Both the position numbers and the translations under genes were made by a program. From Xanthobacteraceae bacterium 501b (GTDB lineage: Bacteria; Pseudomonadota; Alphaproteobacteria; Rhizobiales; Xanthobacteraceae): DNA of 64,000 bases. Below the pieces are notes generated by a model. That model had not been told where the DNA came from and made no database searches. It saw only the letters and a list, made by a program, of their open reading frames with translations. Positions within the stretch are counted from its first letter, which is position 1, and every line of letters starts with the position of its first letter. The stretch spans positions 2,232,001 through 2,296,000 of the forward strand of contig KB899087.1 of assembly GCA_000378025.1 (NCBI GenBank). The letters run 5' to 3'. This document shows positions 8,529-17,189 of the stretch, one piece after another.

Positions 8529-9809
8529 ATGGCTTCCTATACCGACAAGGCCGGCCGGCCGATCGTCGTCGTCACCGGCATGGGGCTCGTCACCTCGCTG
8601 GGTCAGGGCAAACAGGACAATTGGGCGAAGCTGACTTCCGGCATGTCCGGAATTCATCGCATCACCCGCTTCCCGATCGACGGGATGCGCACCACCATCG
8701 CCGGCACGGTCGACTATCTGCCCAAGAGCAAGAGCACCGCTCCCGACCTCTCCGAGGAACTGGCGACGCTGGCGGCGGACGAGGCGATTGCCGAATCCGG
8801 CATCGGTACCAAGGGTGCCTTCCCTGGCCCGCTGTTCTGCGCCGTGCCGCCGATCGAGCTGGAATGGCCCCAGCGCCGCATCCTGGCACAGGAAGCCGCG
8901 CCCAATGCCGCCGTCTCCTATGACGACCTGCTGCGCGCCGCCGAGGCCAATGGCCACGACGCCTGGCACGAGCGCTTCCTCTATGGCTCGATCGCCGATC
9001 ATCTGGCGGACCGCTTCGGCACGCGCGGACAGCCGATCTCGCTGTCCACCGCCTGCGCCTCCGGCAACACCTCGATCCAGCTCGGCGTCGAGGCGATCCG
9101 GCGCGGCGACTGCGACGCGGCGCTCTCCATCGCCACCGACGGTTCGGTGACGGCGGAAGCGCTGATCCGCTTCTCGCTGCTCTCCGCCCTGTCGACCAAT
9201 AACGAAAACCCGGGCGCCGCCTCGCGCCCCTTCGCCAAGAACCGCGACGGCTTCATCATCGCCGAGGGTGCCGGCGCGCTGGTGCTGGAAAGCCTGGAGC
9301 ATGCGCTGGCACGCGGCGCCAAGATCCTCGGCGTGGTCGAAGGCGTCGGCGAGATGGCCGACAGCTTCCACCGCACCCGCTCCTCGCCGGACGCCAAGCC
9401 GGTTATCGGCTGCATGCGCCGGGCGCTGGCCGATGCCGGCGTCGAGCCGGACGCCATCGACTACATCAACGCCCACGGTACCTCCACGCCCGAGAACGAC
9501 CGCATGGAGTTCACCGGCATGAGCGCCGTCTTCGGCGAGCGGCTGACCGGCATCCCGATCTCGTCCAACAAGTCGATGATCGGCCACACGCTCACCGCCG
9601 CCGGCGCCATCGAGGCGGTGATCTCGCTGATGACCATCGCCAATGGCCGCATCCCGCCGACCATCAATTACGAACTGCCCGACCCGGCCATCCCGCTCGA
9701 CGTGGTGCCGAACGTGGCGCGCGATGCGACGGTGACGCGGGTGATGTCGAACTCCTTCGGCTTTGGCGGGCAGAATGTGTGCCTGATCCTGACGGGCGCG
9801 CCGGCGTGA
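8529..9809 (+). CDS. fabF1XL: 3-oxoacyl-ACP synthase FabF1XL (catalytic)
   Basis: Condensing enzyme (426 residues) of the very-long-chain lipid A fatty acid pathway. All KAS II residues are present: Cys176 in STACASG, His316 in NAHGTSTPEND, Lys348 and His353 in NKSMIGHTLTAAG, plus the C-terminal SNSFGFGGQN glycine block. ATG at 8529 follows GAGGAGCAGATC, a good ribosome site at suitable distance. Longer in-frame readings cover the end of fabF2XL and are not needed. Its stop overlaps the GTG of the next gene as GTGA. Likely the active half of a heterodimer with FabF2XL. Confidence 0.94.
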   Translation: MASYTDKAGRPIVVVTGMGLVTSLGQGKQDNWAKLTSGMSGIHRITRFPIDGMRTTIAGTVDYLPKSKSTAPDLSEELATLAADEAIAESGIGTKGAFPGPLFCAVPPIELEWPQRRILAQEAAPNAAVSYDDLLRAAEANGHDAWHERFLYGSIADHLADRFGTRGQPISLSTACASGNTSIQLGVEAIRRGDCDAALSIATDGSVTAEALIRFSLLSALSTNNENPGAASRPFAKNRDGFIIAEGAGALVLESLEHALARGAKILGVVEGVGEMADSFHRTRSSPDAKPVIGCMRRALADAGVEPDAIDYINAHGTSTPENDRMEFTGMSAVFGERLTGIPISSNKSMIGHTLTAAGAIEAVISLMTIANGRIPPTINYELPDPAIPLDVVPNVARDATVTRVMSNSFGFGGQNVCLILTGAPA

Positions 9810-10558
9810 GCCAGCGCGTCCTTGTCACCGGCGGCGGGCGCGGCGTCGGCGCGGCCATCGTGCGCGCCTTGGCGCTGGCGGGCTTCGAGGTCGTCTTCAC
9901 CGTCCGCACGGCGGAGGCCGAGGCGCAGGCGCTGATCGCTGCGATCCAGGCGGAGAAGCCGGACGCCCGTGTCGAGGCGCGCACGCTCGATCTCGCCGAC
10001 AAAGGCGCGGTGGAGGCTTTCGCGGCCGTCCTCGCCGAGGAGCCGACCTATTTCGGCTTCATCCACAATGCCGGCATGAGCTACGACACGCTGGCGGCGC
10101 TGGTCGACCAGCACCGCGCCGAGCAACTGATGCAGGTGAATTACTGGTCCTTCGTGAAGCTGGTCGGGGCGCTGGTGCGGCCGATGACGCGGGCCCGGGC
10201 CGGGCGGATCGTCGCTATCGGCTCCATCGCCGCCGATGTCGCCAATGCCGGCAACGCCATCTATGCCGGCTCCAAGGCCGCACTGGCCGGCTATTGCCGC
10301 ACGCTTGCCATCGAGAGCGCCCGGCGCGGCGTGACGGCCAACGTCGTCGCCCCCGGCTTCGTCGACACGGCGATGCTGGCGCCCTATGCCGCCTACCGCG
10401 CCAATGTCGAGAAGCAGATCCCCGCCGGCCGCTTCGCCGCGCCGGAGGATGTAGCGGCGGTGGTCGCCTTTCTGCTCTCCCCCGGCGCCGCCTATGTCAC
10501 CGGCGCGACCCTGCCGGTGGATGGCGGGCTCACCGCCGCACTAGCCATACAGCGCTGA
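9806..10558 (+). CDS. FabG-like short-chain dehydrogenase within the lipid A acyl cluster
   Basis: Classical short-chain dehydrogenase/reductase (250 residues), probably the 3-oxoacyl-ACP reductase step of the dedicated elongation cycle. It shows the cofactor motif TGGGRGVG at residues 8-15, NAGM, a catalytic Ser in IGSIA, YAGSK for the Tyr/Lys pair, and the C-terminal LPVDGG typical of FabG. The start is GTG 9806, overlapping the fabF1XL stop by four bases (GTGA); a GTG 27 bases upstream is less likely. The overlap strongly ties it to the cluster. Whether it supplies the reductase or a later modification of the hydroxy acid cannot be told from sequence. Confidence 0.85.
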   Translation: MSQRVLVTGGGRGVGAAIVRALALAGFEVVFTVRTAEAEAQALIAAIQAEKPDARVEARTLDLADKGAVEAFAAVLAEEPTYFGFIHNAGMSYDTLAALVDQHRAEQLMQVNYWSFVKLVGALVRPMTRARAGRIVAIGSIAADVANAGNAIYAGSKAALAGYCRTLAIESARRGVTANVVAPGFVDTAMLAPYAAYRANVEKQIPAGRFAAPEDVAAVVAFLLSPGAAYVTGATLPVDGGLTAALAIQR

Positions 10559-10670
10559 TTTCGCTATCCACCCTCGTCCTTGCGCGGACGCCATCCGTGC
10601 CCGCCCCTTGTCCGTATACACCCGGGCAACGGGACGGTGAGATGCCGCCGCCGCCTGCCCGGAGTTGTTC

Positions 10671-11693
10671 ATGCGCGCGCTTCAGCTGGTCTCCGACCGC
10701 GAACTGATCCTCACCGACCTGCCCGCACCCGGCGCGCCGGAACCGGGCGAGGTGCAGGTGAACGTCAAGGCGCTGGCGCTGAACCACATCGACGTGTGGG
10801 GCTGGCGCGGCATGGCCTTCGCCAAGCGCAAGATGCCGCTGGTGGTGGGCGCCGAAGCGGTGGGCGAAGTCACCGCCATCGGCGAGGGCGTCACCCGCTT
10901 CAAGCCGGGCTCGAAGGTCGCGATGTATGGCGCGCTCACCTGCGGCCAGTGCAAGATGTGCCGGCAGGGCCGCGACAATCTCTGCGAAGAGGTCGCCGGC
11001 GTGATGGGCTTCCATGTCGACGGCTTCGCCCGCGACCAGCTCAACATCAAGGAACGCCTGTGCGTGCCGATCCCGGACGGCATCTCCTGGACCGACGCCG
11101 CCACCGCCCCCGTCACCTTCTCCACCGTCGAGCACATGCTGTTCGACAATGCCAAGCTTGAGCCGGGCGAGACCATTCTGGTCCATGCCGCCGGCTCCGG
11201 CATCGGTACGGTGGCGATCCGCATGGCGAAGGAGATCGGCTGCACCGTCATCACCACGGCGGGCGACGACGAGAAATGCGCCAAGGCGCTGGCGCTCGGC
11301 GCCGACCACGTCATCAACTACAAGACCGACCGCTTCGAGCACGAGGTGCGCAAGATCACCAAGAAGAAGGGTGTCGACGTGGTGTTCGAGCATGTCGGCG
11401 CCGAGACGTGGAACGGCTCGCTGCTGTCGATGAAGCCGGGCGCCCGCCTCGTCACCTGCGGCTCGACCTCGGGCGTGTCGGTGAACATGAACCTGATGCA
11501 GCTGTTCCAGCGCCAGTACCGCATCATCGGCTCGTTTGGCGCGCCGATTCGCGCCATCGCCGACGGCTTGAAGCGGATGGAGCGCGGCGTCCTGCCGGTG
11601 ATCGATTCCGAATTCCCGCTGGAGCAGTTCGGCGCCGGGCTGGAGCGGCTGGAGACACGGCGTGTGTTCGGCAAGGTGGTCATCACCTTCTAA
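10671..11693 (+). CDS. adhXL: zinc-type alcohol dehydrogenase family protein AdhXL
   Basis: Medium-chain dehydrogenase/reductase of 340 residues. A structural-zinc cluster of four Cys lies in CGQCKMCRQGRDNLC (about residues 86-100), and a Rossmann nucleotide site HAAGSGIGT follows. It occupies the place of the alcohol dehydrogenase gene that sits between fabF1XL and lpxXL in rhizobial lipid A clusters. Its substrate there is not established; an enoyl reductase-like step or oxidation of the long-chain hydroxyl are both possible. ATG 10671 has GGAG six bases upstream. A 112-base gap separates it from the SDR and 27 bases separate it from lpxXL. Confidence 0.85.
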   Translation: MRALQLVSDRELILTDLPAPGAPEPGEVQVNVKALALNHIDVWGWRGMAFAKRKMPLVVGAEAVGEVTAIGEGVTRFKPGSKVAMYGALTCGQCKMCRQGRDNLCEEVAGVMGFHVDGFARDQLNIKERLCVPIPDGISWTDAATAPVTFSTVEHMLFDNAKLEPGETILVHAAGSGIGTVAIRMAKEIGCTVITTAGDDEKCAKALALGADHVINYKTDRFEHEVRKITKKKGVDVVFEHVGAETWNGSLLSMKPGARLVTCGSTSGVSVNMNLMQLFQRQYRIIGSFGAPIRAIADGLKRMERGVLPVIDSEFPLEQFGAGLERLETRRVFGKVVITF

Positions 11694-11720
11694 AGGCGCG
11701 AGGTTCGAGCCATATCCGCG

Positions 11721-12626
11721 ATGAGCGCGCCCCGCCCCTGGACCACCCGCCTGCGCGATGCCGCCCTCTCGACCGGCGTGTGGGCGCTGGCGGGGGCGAT
11801 GCGCCTGCAAACGCCGCGCTTCGCCTCTTGGGCCGGCGGCTTCTGGGCGCGCAAGATCGGCCCACGCACCTCGATCCACCGCACCGCCCTGAAGAATCTG
11901 CGGCTCGCCTATCCTGAGAAGACCGAGGCGGAGCGCGAAGCGATCGCGATCGGCATGTGGGACAATCTCGGCCGCATGGGCGGCGAGTTCGTCCATCTCG
12001 ACCGCATCTGGCAGTACAATATGTGGGAGCCGGCCAAGAGCCGGATCGAGACCACGGGCGTCTCCAATTTCGTCGCCATGCGGATCGACGGAAAGCCGGC
12101 GCTGGTGTTCACCGCGCATCTGGCGAACTGGGAGCTGCCGGCCATCGCCGCCGCCGCGCAGGGGCTGGACAGCGCGGTGCTGTTCCGTGCGCCGGACAAT
12201 TCCTTCTTCGCCGACCTGCTGTTCGAGGCCCGCAGCCGGGTGATGGGCAATCTCGTGGCCGCCTCGCATGTGGCGGTGTTCGAGCTTGCCGCCGTGCTCG
12301 ACCAGGGCAAGCATCTCGGCATTCTCGTGGATCAGGCGCGCCGGGGCGGGCCCACCGTGCAGTTCTTCGGCCAGCCCTGCTCGGCCAACCCCACCATTGC
12401 CCGCCTCGCCCGGCTCTATGAGTGCCCGGTGCACGGGGTGCGGGTGATCCGCCTGCCGGAAGGGCGCTTCCGCATCCAGTGCACGCCTGCCCTCAACCTG
12501 CCGCGCGATGGCAATGGCAAGATCGACGTGGACGGGGCCATGCAGATGATCACCTCGGTGGTCGAAGGTTGGGTGCGCGAGCACCCCGAGCAGTGGACCT
12601 GGTTCTACAAGCGCTGGCGGAAGTAG
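11721..12626 (+). CDS. lpxXL: lipid A very-long-chain acyltransferase LpxXL
   Basis: Inner-membrane acyltransferase of the HtrB/LpxL family (301 residues) that moves the AcpXL-bound C28 chain onto Kdo2-lipid A. The catalytic HX4E motif is AHLANWE (His133, Glu138); the family blocks ALKNLRLAYPE, the GILVDQARR segment and the closing EQWTWFYKRW are all present. A hydrophobic segment near residues 17-28 should anchor it. Last gene of the cluster and its downstream consumer. It converges with the DUF6064 gene with only 7 bases between stops. Confidence 0.94.
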   Translation: MSAPRPWTTRLRDAALSTGVWALAGAMRLQTPRFASWAGGFWARKIGPRTSIHRTALKNLRLAYPEKTEAEREAIAIGMWDNLGRMGGEFVHLDRIWQYNMWEPAKSRIETTGVSNFVAMRIDGKPALVFTAHLANWELPAIAAAAQGLDSAVLFRAPDNSFFADLLFEARSRVMGNLVAASHVAVFELAAVLDQGKHLGILVDQARRGGPTVQFFGQPCSANPTIARLARLYECPVHGVRVIRLPEGRFRIQCTPALNLPRDGNGKIDVDGAMQMITSVVEGWVREHPEQWTWFYKRWRK

Positions 12627-12633
12627 GCCGGCC

Positions 12634-13320
12634 TTATTCCCGGACAGCCCGCGCCCCTAGCCGCATCAGTCTCAGCGTCGCCAGCAGCGCGGCCAGCCCG
12701 GTGCTCGCCAGAAGCAGCCATGCCTGCGCTTCCCCCATCGCCAGCAAGGTGAGGCCGCTGAACAGGCACCACAGCAGCGGAATCGGCAGCAGGAGGACGA
12801 GCCATCGCCCCCGCGCCATAAGCAGAAAGCCGAGCGTCACCAGCACGGTCGGATCGGGCGCGATGCCGAACACCTCCGCACCCGCCCAGGGGCGGCCGGA
12901 GGCGAGGGCAAGCGCGGGATAGAGCAGTAGCCCGGCGAGGGCCAGTCCCAGTCCGGCCCTGCCGATGGCATCAAGTCGCCCCAGGGCCGGGCCGCCCGGC
13001 ATCAGGGCGGCGGCGAGCAGCAGCAGGGCCTGCACGAAGAAGGCCGGCGCGGCATAGTCCATGGCCCAGTTGATCCCGCCATAGCGCTGCAGCAGGAACG
13101 ACCAGGCGACGAAGGCCCAGAGCGGCGCGAGGAGGAGCCCGGTCCAGACCATCGCCCGGCCCGGCCGGCGCAGGCTCAGCCCCACCAGCGCCAGCCCTGC
13201 CAGCGTCGTCGCCAGATGCAGCGGCCACAGCGCCGCGTTCTCAGCCTCGAACAGGCGCCAATAGACCCGGGGCGAGAACAGCAGGAAGTCGTCCAGCCGA
13301 TAGGTCGACCATGGCCCCAT
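12634..13320 (-). CDS. DUF6064-like integral membrane protein
   Basis: A 228-residue membrane protein of unknown function with about six hydrophobic segments. The opening MGPWSTYRLDDFLLFSPRVY (cut here) and the LQRYGGINWAMDYAAP block fit the DUF6064 family. The ATG at 13318-13320 overlaps the stop of the upstream aldo/keto reductase by one base (TGATG), implying translational coupling; a GTG three bases earlier is possible. No enzyme motif is visible. Confidence 0.65.
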   Translation of the reverse strand: MGPWSTYRLDDFLLFSPRVYWRLFEAENAALWPLHLATTLAGLALVGLSLRRPGRAMVWTGLLLAPLWAFVAWSFLLQRYGGINWAMDYAAPAFFVQALLLLAAALMPGGPALGRLDAIGRAGLGLALAGLLLYPALALASGRPWAGAEVFGIAPDPTVLVTLGFLLMARGRWLVLLLPIPLLWCLFSGLTLLAMGEAQAWLLLASTGLAALLATLRLMRLGARAVRE

Positions 13321-14237
13321 CACAGCGCGCCGAGATGCGCGGCGATGCGCCCGCGCAGCTCCCGGTCGGGCAGCGGGCCGCTGGCGGCGGCGAGGTTCTC
13401 GCGCACATGGTCGACGCGGGTGGTGGCGGGGATGGCGACCGTGACGGCAGGCTCCGCCAGGATGAATTTCAGGATCAACTGCGCCCAGCTCGTCGCGCCG
13501 ATCTCGCCGGCCCAGTCGGGCAGCGGCGCACGGTCGAGCCGCCGCGTCAGGGCGCCTTGCTGGAAGGGCCGGTTGACGATCACCGCGATCCCGCGCTCGG
13601 CGGCGAGCGGCAGCAGGCGCTGCTCGGCCTCGCGGTCGACCGGGTTATAGCTCAGCTGCACGAAGTCGATCGGCTGGCGCGCCATGATCTGCTCGACCAG
13701 ATCATGGCGCCGCCCCTCCGAGGTGGTGATGCCGACATAGCGCAGCCGGCCGGCAGCCTTCATCGCGAAGAGCGAGTCGAGATGCGCCTCCCAGCCCAGC
13801 AGATTGTGCACCTGCAGGAGATCGAAGCGTTCCACGCCCCAGAGGCGTCGCGTCTCATCGATTTGCGCGGGGCCATTCGCGCCCGACGAGGTCCAGACCT
13901 TTTCCGCCGCGAAGAGCGCATCCGGGCGCCCCAGCGCGGCGAGGCCGCGACCGATCACCGCCTGCGAGGAGCCATACATCGGCGAGCTGTCGATCATCCG
14001 CCCGCCGCCGGCGAAGAACGCCGCCATGACGGCGGTGCACTCCGCCTGCAAGGCCGGATCATTGCCGACATTGAAGGTGATCCAGCTGCCGAGCCCCACC
14101 GCCGGCATTCGTTCGCCGGAAGAGGGAATCGCCCGGGCCAGCGGCGCCGGCTGGGCCAGCGCCCGCCCCGGCGGCAAAGCGAGCATGGCGGCGCCCAGCG
14201 CCGCCGTCGCCATCAGATCTCTGCGCGTGAGTGCCAC
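13320..14237 (-). CDS. Tat-exported aldo/keto reductase
   Basis: NAD(P)H-dependent oxidoreductase of the aldo/keto reductase fold, 305 residues. The N-terminus VALTRRDLMATAALGAAMLA is a twin-arginine signal ending near GRALAQ, so the enzyme should be folded with cofactor and exported. Catalytic tetrad candidates are Asp and Tyr in IDSSPMYGSS, Lys in AAEKVWT and His in LLQVHNLLGW. The start is GTG 14237 with GGGGGAG upstream. It is coupled to the DUF6064 gene downstream. The substrate is unknown. Confidence 0.85.
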   Translation of the reverse strand: MALTRRDLMATAALGAAMLALPPGRALAQPAPLARAIPSSGERMPAVGLGSWITFNVGNDPALQAECTAVMAAFFAGGGRMIDSSPMYGSSQAVIGRGLAALGRPDALFAAEKVWTSSGANGPAQIDETRRLWGVERFDLLQVHNLLGWEAHLDSLFAMKAAGRLRYVGITTSEGRRHDLVEQIMARQPIDFVQLSYNPVDREAEQRLLPLAAERGIAVIVNRPFQQGALTRRLDRAPLPDWAGEIGATSWAQLILKFILAEPAVTVAIPATTRVDHVRENLAAASGPLPDRELRGRIAAHLGAL

Positions 14238-14305
14238 CCGTCTCCCCCGTCCGCTACGGTCTCTGACCTAAGGTCATATCCTCGCGCGTCCACCGGCGGG
14301 GCGGA

Positions 14306-15673
14306 TCACACCTGCGTGCGGGGGGAGACAACCGCCGGCGCCGCGCCGGCGTCGATTTGCCGGCGCAACCGCGCCTGCGCCGCCTCGTCGAGCGGAAATC
14401 CCCACATCAGGGCGATGGCGGCCAGCTTGGCCGGAATCGGCACCCACGCATAGAGCATGGCCAGCGCCGCGCCGGCTTCCGCCGAGGGCGCCCCGTCGCC
14501 GGGCTTGAAGCCGACCCAGTCCAGCAGCGGGAAGGTGACGCCCACCGCGATCGCCAGCGCCAGTTTGGTGGCAAGGGCCCAGAGCGCAAAATAGAGCCCC
14601 GAGCGCTGCTCGCCGGAGGCGGCAGTGTCGACGTCGATCACATCGGCCTGGATCGCTGGCGGCAGCGCCACGTCGAAGGCGAGCAACAGGCCGGTGAAGG
14701 CGCAGATCAGCGCGAAGGGCACGACATCGCCCGGCCCGAGCCAGCCGGCGCTGGCGAAGACGAGGCAGGCCACCGCCATCGCGCCGCACCAGGCGCGGTG
14801 CTTGCCGAACCGGCCGGCGCAGCGCAGTGCCAGCGGTAGACCAGCCACCCCGCACAGAAAATAGAGAAAGAGCAGCGGCCCCTGCAGCGCGGCGGCACCG
14901 ATTCGGTCCGCCACGAAATAGAGAAACAGCGTGGCGGGAATGGCGTTGGCGATGCCGTTGAGCAGGAAGGCGACGACCAACCGCAGAAAGGGCCGGTTCG
15001 CGCTGAGATGGCGCAGCCCGGCACGCAGGCCAAGCCGCTCGCGGGTGCGGTCCGTCGGCTCCGGCACGCCGGCGACACAGGCGAGGCTGGCGAGCGGCAG
15101 AGCGATCAGCACGAATACGCCCATCGCCGCAAGCCCATGGAAGCCCGCCGCGCCGACGCCGAGCCCGACCGCGAAGGGCAGCGCGATGGCAAGCAGCGTG
15201 CCCAGAAGCGTCACCGCCTCGCGCGCGGCGACCACCCGGGCGCGGCCGCGATAATCGGCGCTGATCTCCGCGCCCCAGGCGGTGTAGGCAAGGCTGAGAG
15301 CGGTGTAGCCGAGCGAGAGCCCGAGCCCCCACAGGACCAGATAGCCAATGCCGGCACCCGCGCCGGGCCAGAATACCATGAAGGCCGAGATCGCCGTGAC
15401 CGGCGTCGCCACCAGCATCAGCGCCCGCCGCCGCCCCATGGCGGGGGTGAGGCGGTCCGAGGCCCAGCCGAGAATCGGGTCGGCAACGGCGTCGAGGATA
15501 CGGATCGCCAGCAGGGCGGTGCCGACCGAGGCGAGCGAGAGCCCGAGCGCCTCGGCGTAGAAGCTGGGCACGATCACATAGAAGGGCAGCGCCAGTGCGG
15601 CGAGCGGCAGCGCCGGCAGGGCATAGAGCGCGAGGCGCCAGGCAGGAAGGGCCGGCGCCTGCGGGCGTGCCAT
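14306..15673 (-). CDS. MFS / GPH-type sugar:cation symporter
   Basis: Inner-membrane carrier of 455 residues with about 12 membrane segments. The motif ILDAVADPILGWASDRLTP near residues 55-73 is the hallmark of the glycoside-pentoside-hexuronide:cation symporter group, and MGRRR follows in the cytoplasmic loop. The chosen start is ATG 15671-15673 (MARPQAPALP); upstream codons in frame overlap the preceding gene and look non-native. One base separates it from the stop of the small exported protein gene upstream. The substrate is not predictable. Confidence 0.85.
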   Translation of the reverse strand: MARPQAPALPAWRLALYALPALPLAALALPFYVIVPSFYAEALGLSLASVGTALLAIRILDAVADPILGWASDRLTPAMGRRRALMLVATPVTAISAFMVFWPGAGAGIGYLVLWGLGLSLGYTALSLAYTAWGAEISADYRGRARVVAAREAVTLLGTLLAIALPFAVGLGVGAAGFHGLAAMGVFVLIALPLASLACVAGVPEPTDRTRERLGLRAGLRHLSANRPFLRLVVAFLLNGIANAIPATLFLYFVADRIGAAALQGPLLFLYFLCGVAGLPLALRCAGRFGKHRAWCGAMAVACLVFASAGWLGPGDVVPFALICAFTGLLLAFDVALPPAIQADVIDVDTAASGEQRSGLYFALWALATKLALAIAVGVTFPLLDWVGFKPGDGAPSAEAGAALAMLYAWVPIPAKLAAIALMWGFPLDEAAQARLRRQIDAGAAPAVVSPRTQV

Positions 15674-15674
15674 G

Positions 15675-16064
15675 TCAGCGGCCCATTTCGGCGGTGCCGG
15701 CCAAGCCGTCGTCGCGCGTCCAGGCGATCTTGTCCGGCCCGAGCGAGGTGATGGTGAAGCAATGGGTGCGGCCGTCATACCAGCTCGGCCATTTCTGGCA
15801 GAGCCGATCGTCCTTCACCCACCAGCGCCCCTCCTCGCGCGGGGCCAGCAGGGCGCCGATCGAGAAACCGGAGAGATCGCCGGAGACGACGCCGTCATCG
15901 CGGTAGACCAGCGGCAGGGTGAGGCCATAGGGGGTGCTCAGCCGCACCAGCTCGCCGCCGATCCTGTCCTTGATCTCGGGGCCGCTCAGGGGTTCGGCGA
16001 CGGCCGGCACCGCCGCGAGAGCGAGAAGCAGTCCGATCGAAGCGGATGTCACATGGGGGCGCAT
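15675..16064 (-). CDS. small exported protein of unknown function
   Basis: A 129-residue protein with a clear signal peptide (MRPHVTSASIGLLLALAAVPAVAE, cleavage near VAEP) and a mature part of about 105 residues with two Cys (DRLCQKW and THCFTI) that could form a disulfide. The mature domain, with GRWWVKDDRLCQKW, resembles small periplasmic proteins seen beside envelope genes in Hyphomicrobiales, but I do not recognise a named family. It is followed after one base by the symporter, so an operon is likely. Confidence 0.7.
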   Translation of the reverse strand: MRPHVTSASIGLLLALAAVPAVAEPLSGPEIKDRIGGELVRLSTPYGLTLPLVYRDDGVVSGDLSGFSIGALLAPREEGRWWVKDDRLCQKWPSWYDGRTHCFTITSLGPDKIAWTRDDGLAGTAEMGR

Positions 16065-16111
16065 GGATGTCCTCCGGAAATGTCGAGGGGAACGCGGTTG
16101 GTGGGGCCCGG

Positions 16112-16618
16112 CTAGGGGCGCCGGAACTCGACCCGTGTCAGCGCCACGGGGAAGCCGAACTTGGTGACCCAGGCGGTGTTCAGCACGGTGCCGTCGCCGC
16201 GCAGCACCATCCGGTCGTGAAAGCGCACGAGGTTCTCCTCCGCGCCGGGATCAAGGTCGACGAGATAGCTGAAGGTCGCGGTATCGCCCTTCACGCTCAC
16301 CTGCGTCTCGCCCCGCACATCCTCGCGTGTGCCGCGATAACGGCCGGGCCCCAGCTTCTCGAACCGCCAGGTCTTGCGGTCCGTCTCGCCGTCGGCGAAG
16401 CGGAACTCCTCGACCAAAGTGAGCACATGCCCGTTCCAGCGGCCGTCGAGATCGACGGTGAAGGCCCGCTTCACGCCGTTGATGGCGGAAAAGGTGCCCT
16501 CCGCGACGGTCCGGCCAGCAAAGAACTGTTCGAGCACCAGATCCCTGGCCTGAGCCGACGGCGCGCCGAGCCCGACAAAGGCGAACAGGCCGGTAAAAAG
16601 GAGCGTTCTGATCATTGA
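16112..16618 (-). CDS. DUF3833 family exported protein
   Basis: A 168-residue exported protein. The signal peptide MIRTLLFTGLFAFVGLGAP precedes the DUF3833 pattern: DLVLEQFFAGRTVAEGTF, then a series of beta strands with EEFRFADGETDRKTWRFEK, an RYRGTREDV block and a closing VTKFGFPVALTRVEF. Family members are often lipoproteins; here the signal ends in PSAQA and no lipobox Cys is seen. The function is unknown. Transcribed towards the small exported protein gene with a 47-base gap. Confidence 0.8.
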   Translation of the reverse strand, partial: SMIRTLLFTGLFAFVGLGAPSAQARDLVLEQFFAGRTVAEGTFSAINGVKRAFTVDLDGRWNGHVLTLVEEFRFADGETDRKTWRFEKLGPGRYRGTREDVRGETQVSVKGDTATFSYLVDLDPGAEENLVRFHDRMVLRGDGTVLNTAWVTKFGFPVALTRVEFRRP

Positions 16619-16769
16619 AGTCTCCACAGCTTTGCTCCGATTACGCGGGCTCGGCGGCGGTGGATCAGATGGCGGCATCGGTCGCGAGGCGACGGCCACG
16701 TCGTCGACGGGCGGGCGCACGCCGTCGCAGGGTTTCCCCGACCCGGCAAAGGCGCTGAAGGCCTTGGGC

Positions 16770-17189
16770 CTAGGAGGCGGACACGCTGCCGAGGCGCCCG
16801 CTGTGCTGGCGGCGCAGATGGCTGATGATGCGGGCCGCCACGGTCCCCATCAGAAGCCCGGCAAGCGCCCCGCCGCCGCTCATGAGGAAGTCGCTCCAGG
16901 TCGAGCTGCGGCCGGGTGCGAGCTGCTGCAGCACCTCCATCAGGCCGCCAAGCCCGACCAAGGCAAGACCCGCGAGCACCAGCACCGCGCCGCGTCCCCG
17001 GAAGGCCAGCGCCATCAGGCCACCGGTTCCCCAATAGGCGATGAAATGGTCGGTGCCGTCGGGAATGCCCGTGCGCGGCATCTCCTGCGCGGGAAGCAGG
17101 GAGAAAACCACGATGACGAGCACGCAGGCGAACGCCGCTCCATAGAGCAGACGATTGACGGCGGGCGGCACGGGGGCGGGTTTGTTCAT
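16770..17189 (-). CDS. VanZ-like membrane protein
   Basis: A 139-residue protein with four predicted membrane helices and the VanZ-like pattern: FSLLPAQ after the first helix, TDHFIAYWGTGGLMALAF in the second, a third helix followed by EVLQQLAPGRSSTWSDFLMSGGGALAG. The start ATG 17187-17189 (MNKPAPVPP) is chosen because the longer reading adds 68 residues without helices. The family name comes from teicoplanin resistance, but most members are uncharacterised; no resistance role is implied. Confidence 0.8.
   Translation of the reverse strand: MNKPAPVPPAVNRLLYGAAFACVLVIVVFSLLPAQEMPRTGIPDGTDHFIAYWGTGGLMALAFRGRGAVLVLAGLALVGLGGLMEVLQQLAPGRSSTWSDFLMSGGGALAGLLMGTVAARIISHLRRQHSGRLGSVSAS

Noticed and set aside
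10530-12584. 684-codon open frame on the minus strand opposite adhXL and lpxXL
   Set aside because: The composition is of shadow type (His, Arg, Gly, Ala) and both plus-strand genes carry intact catalytic motifs.
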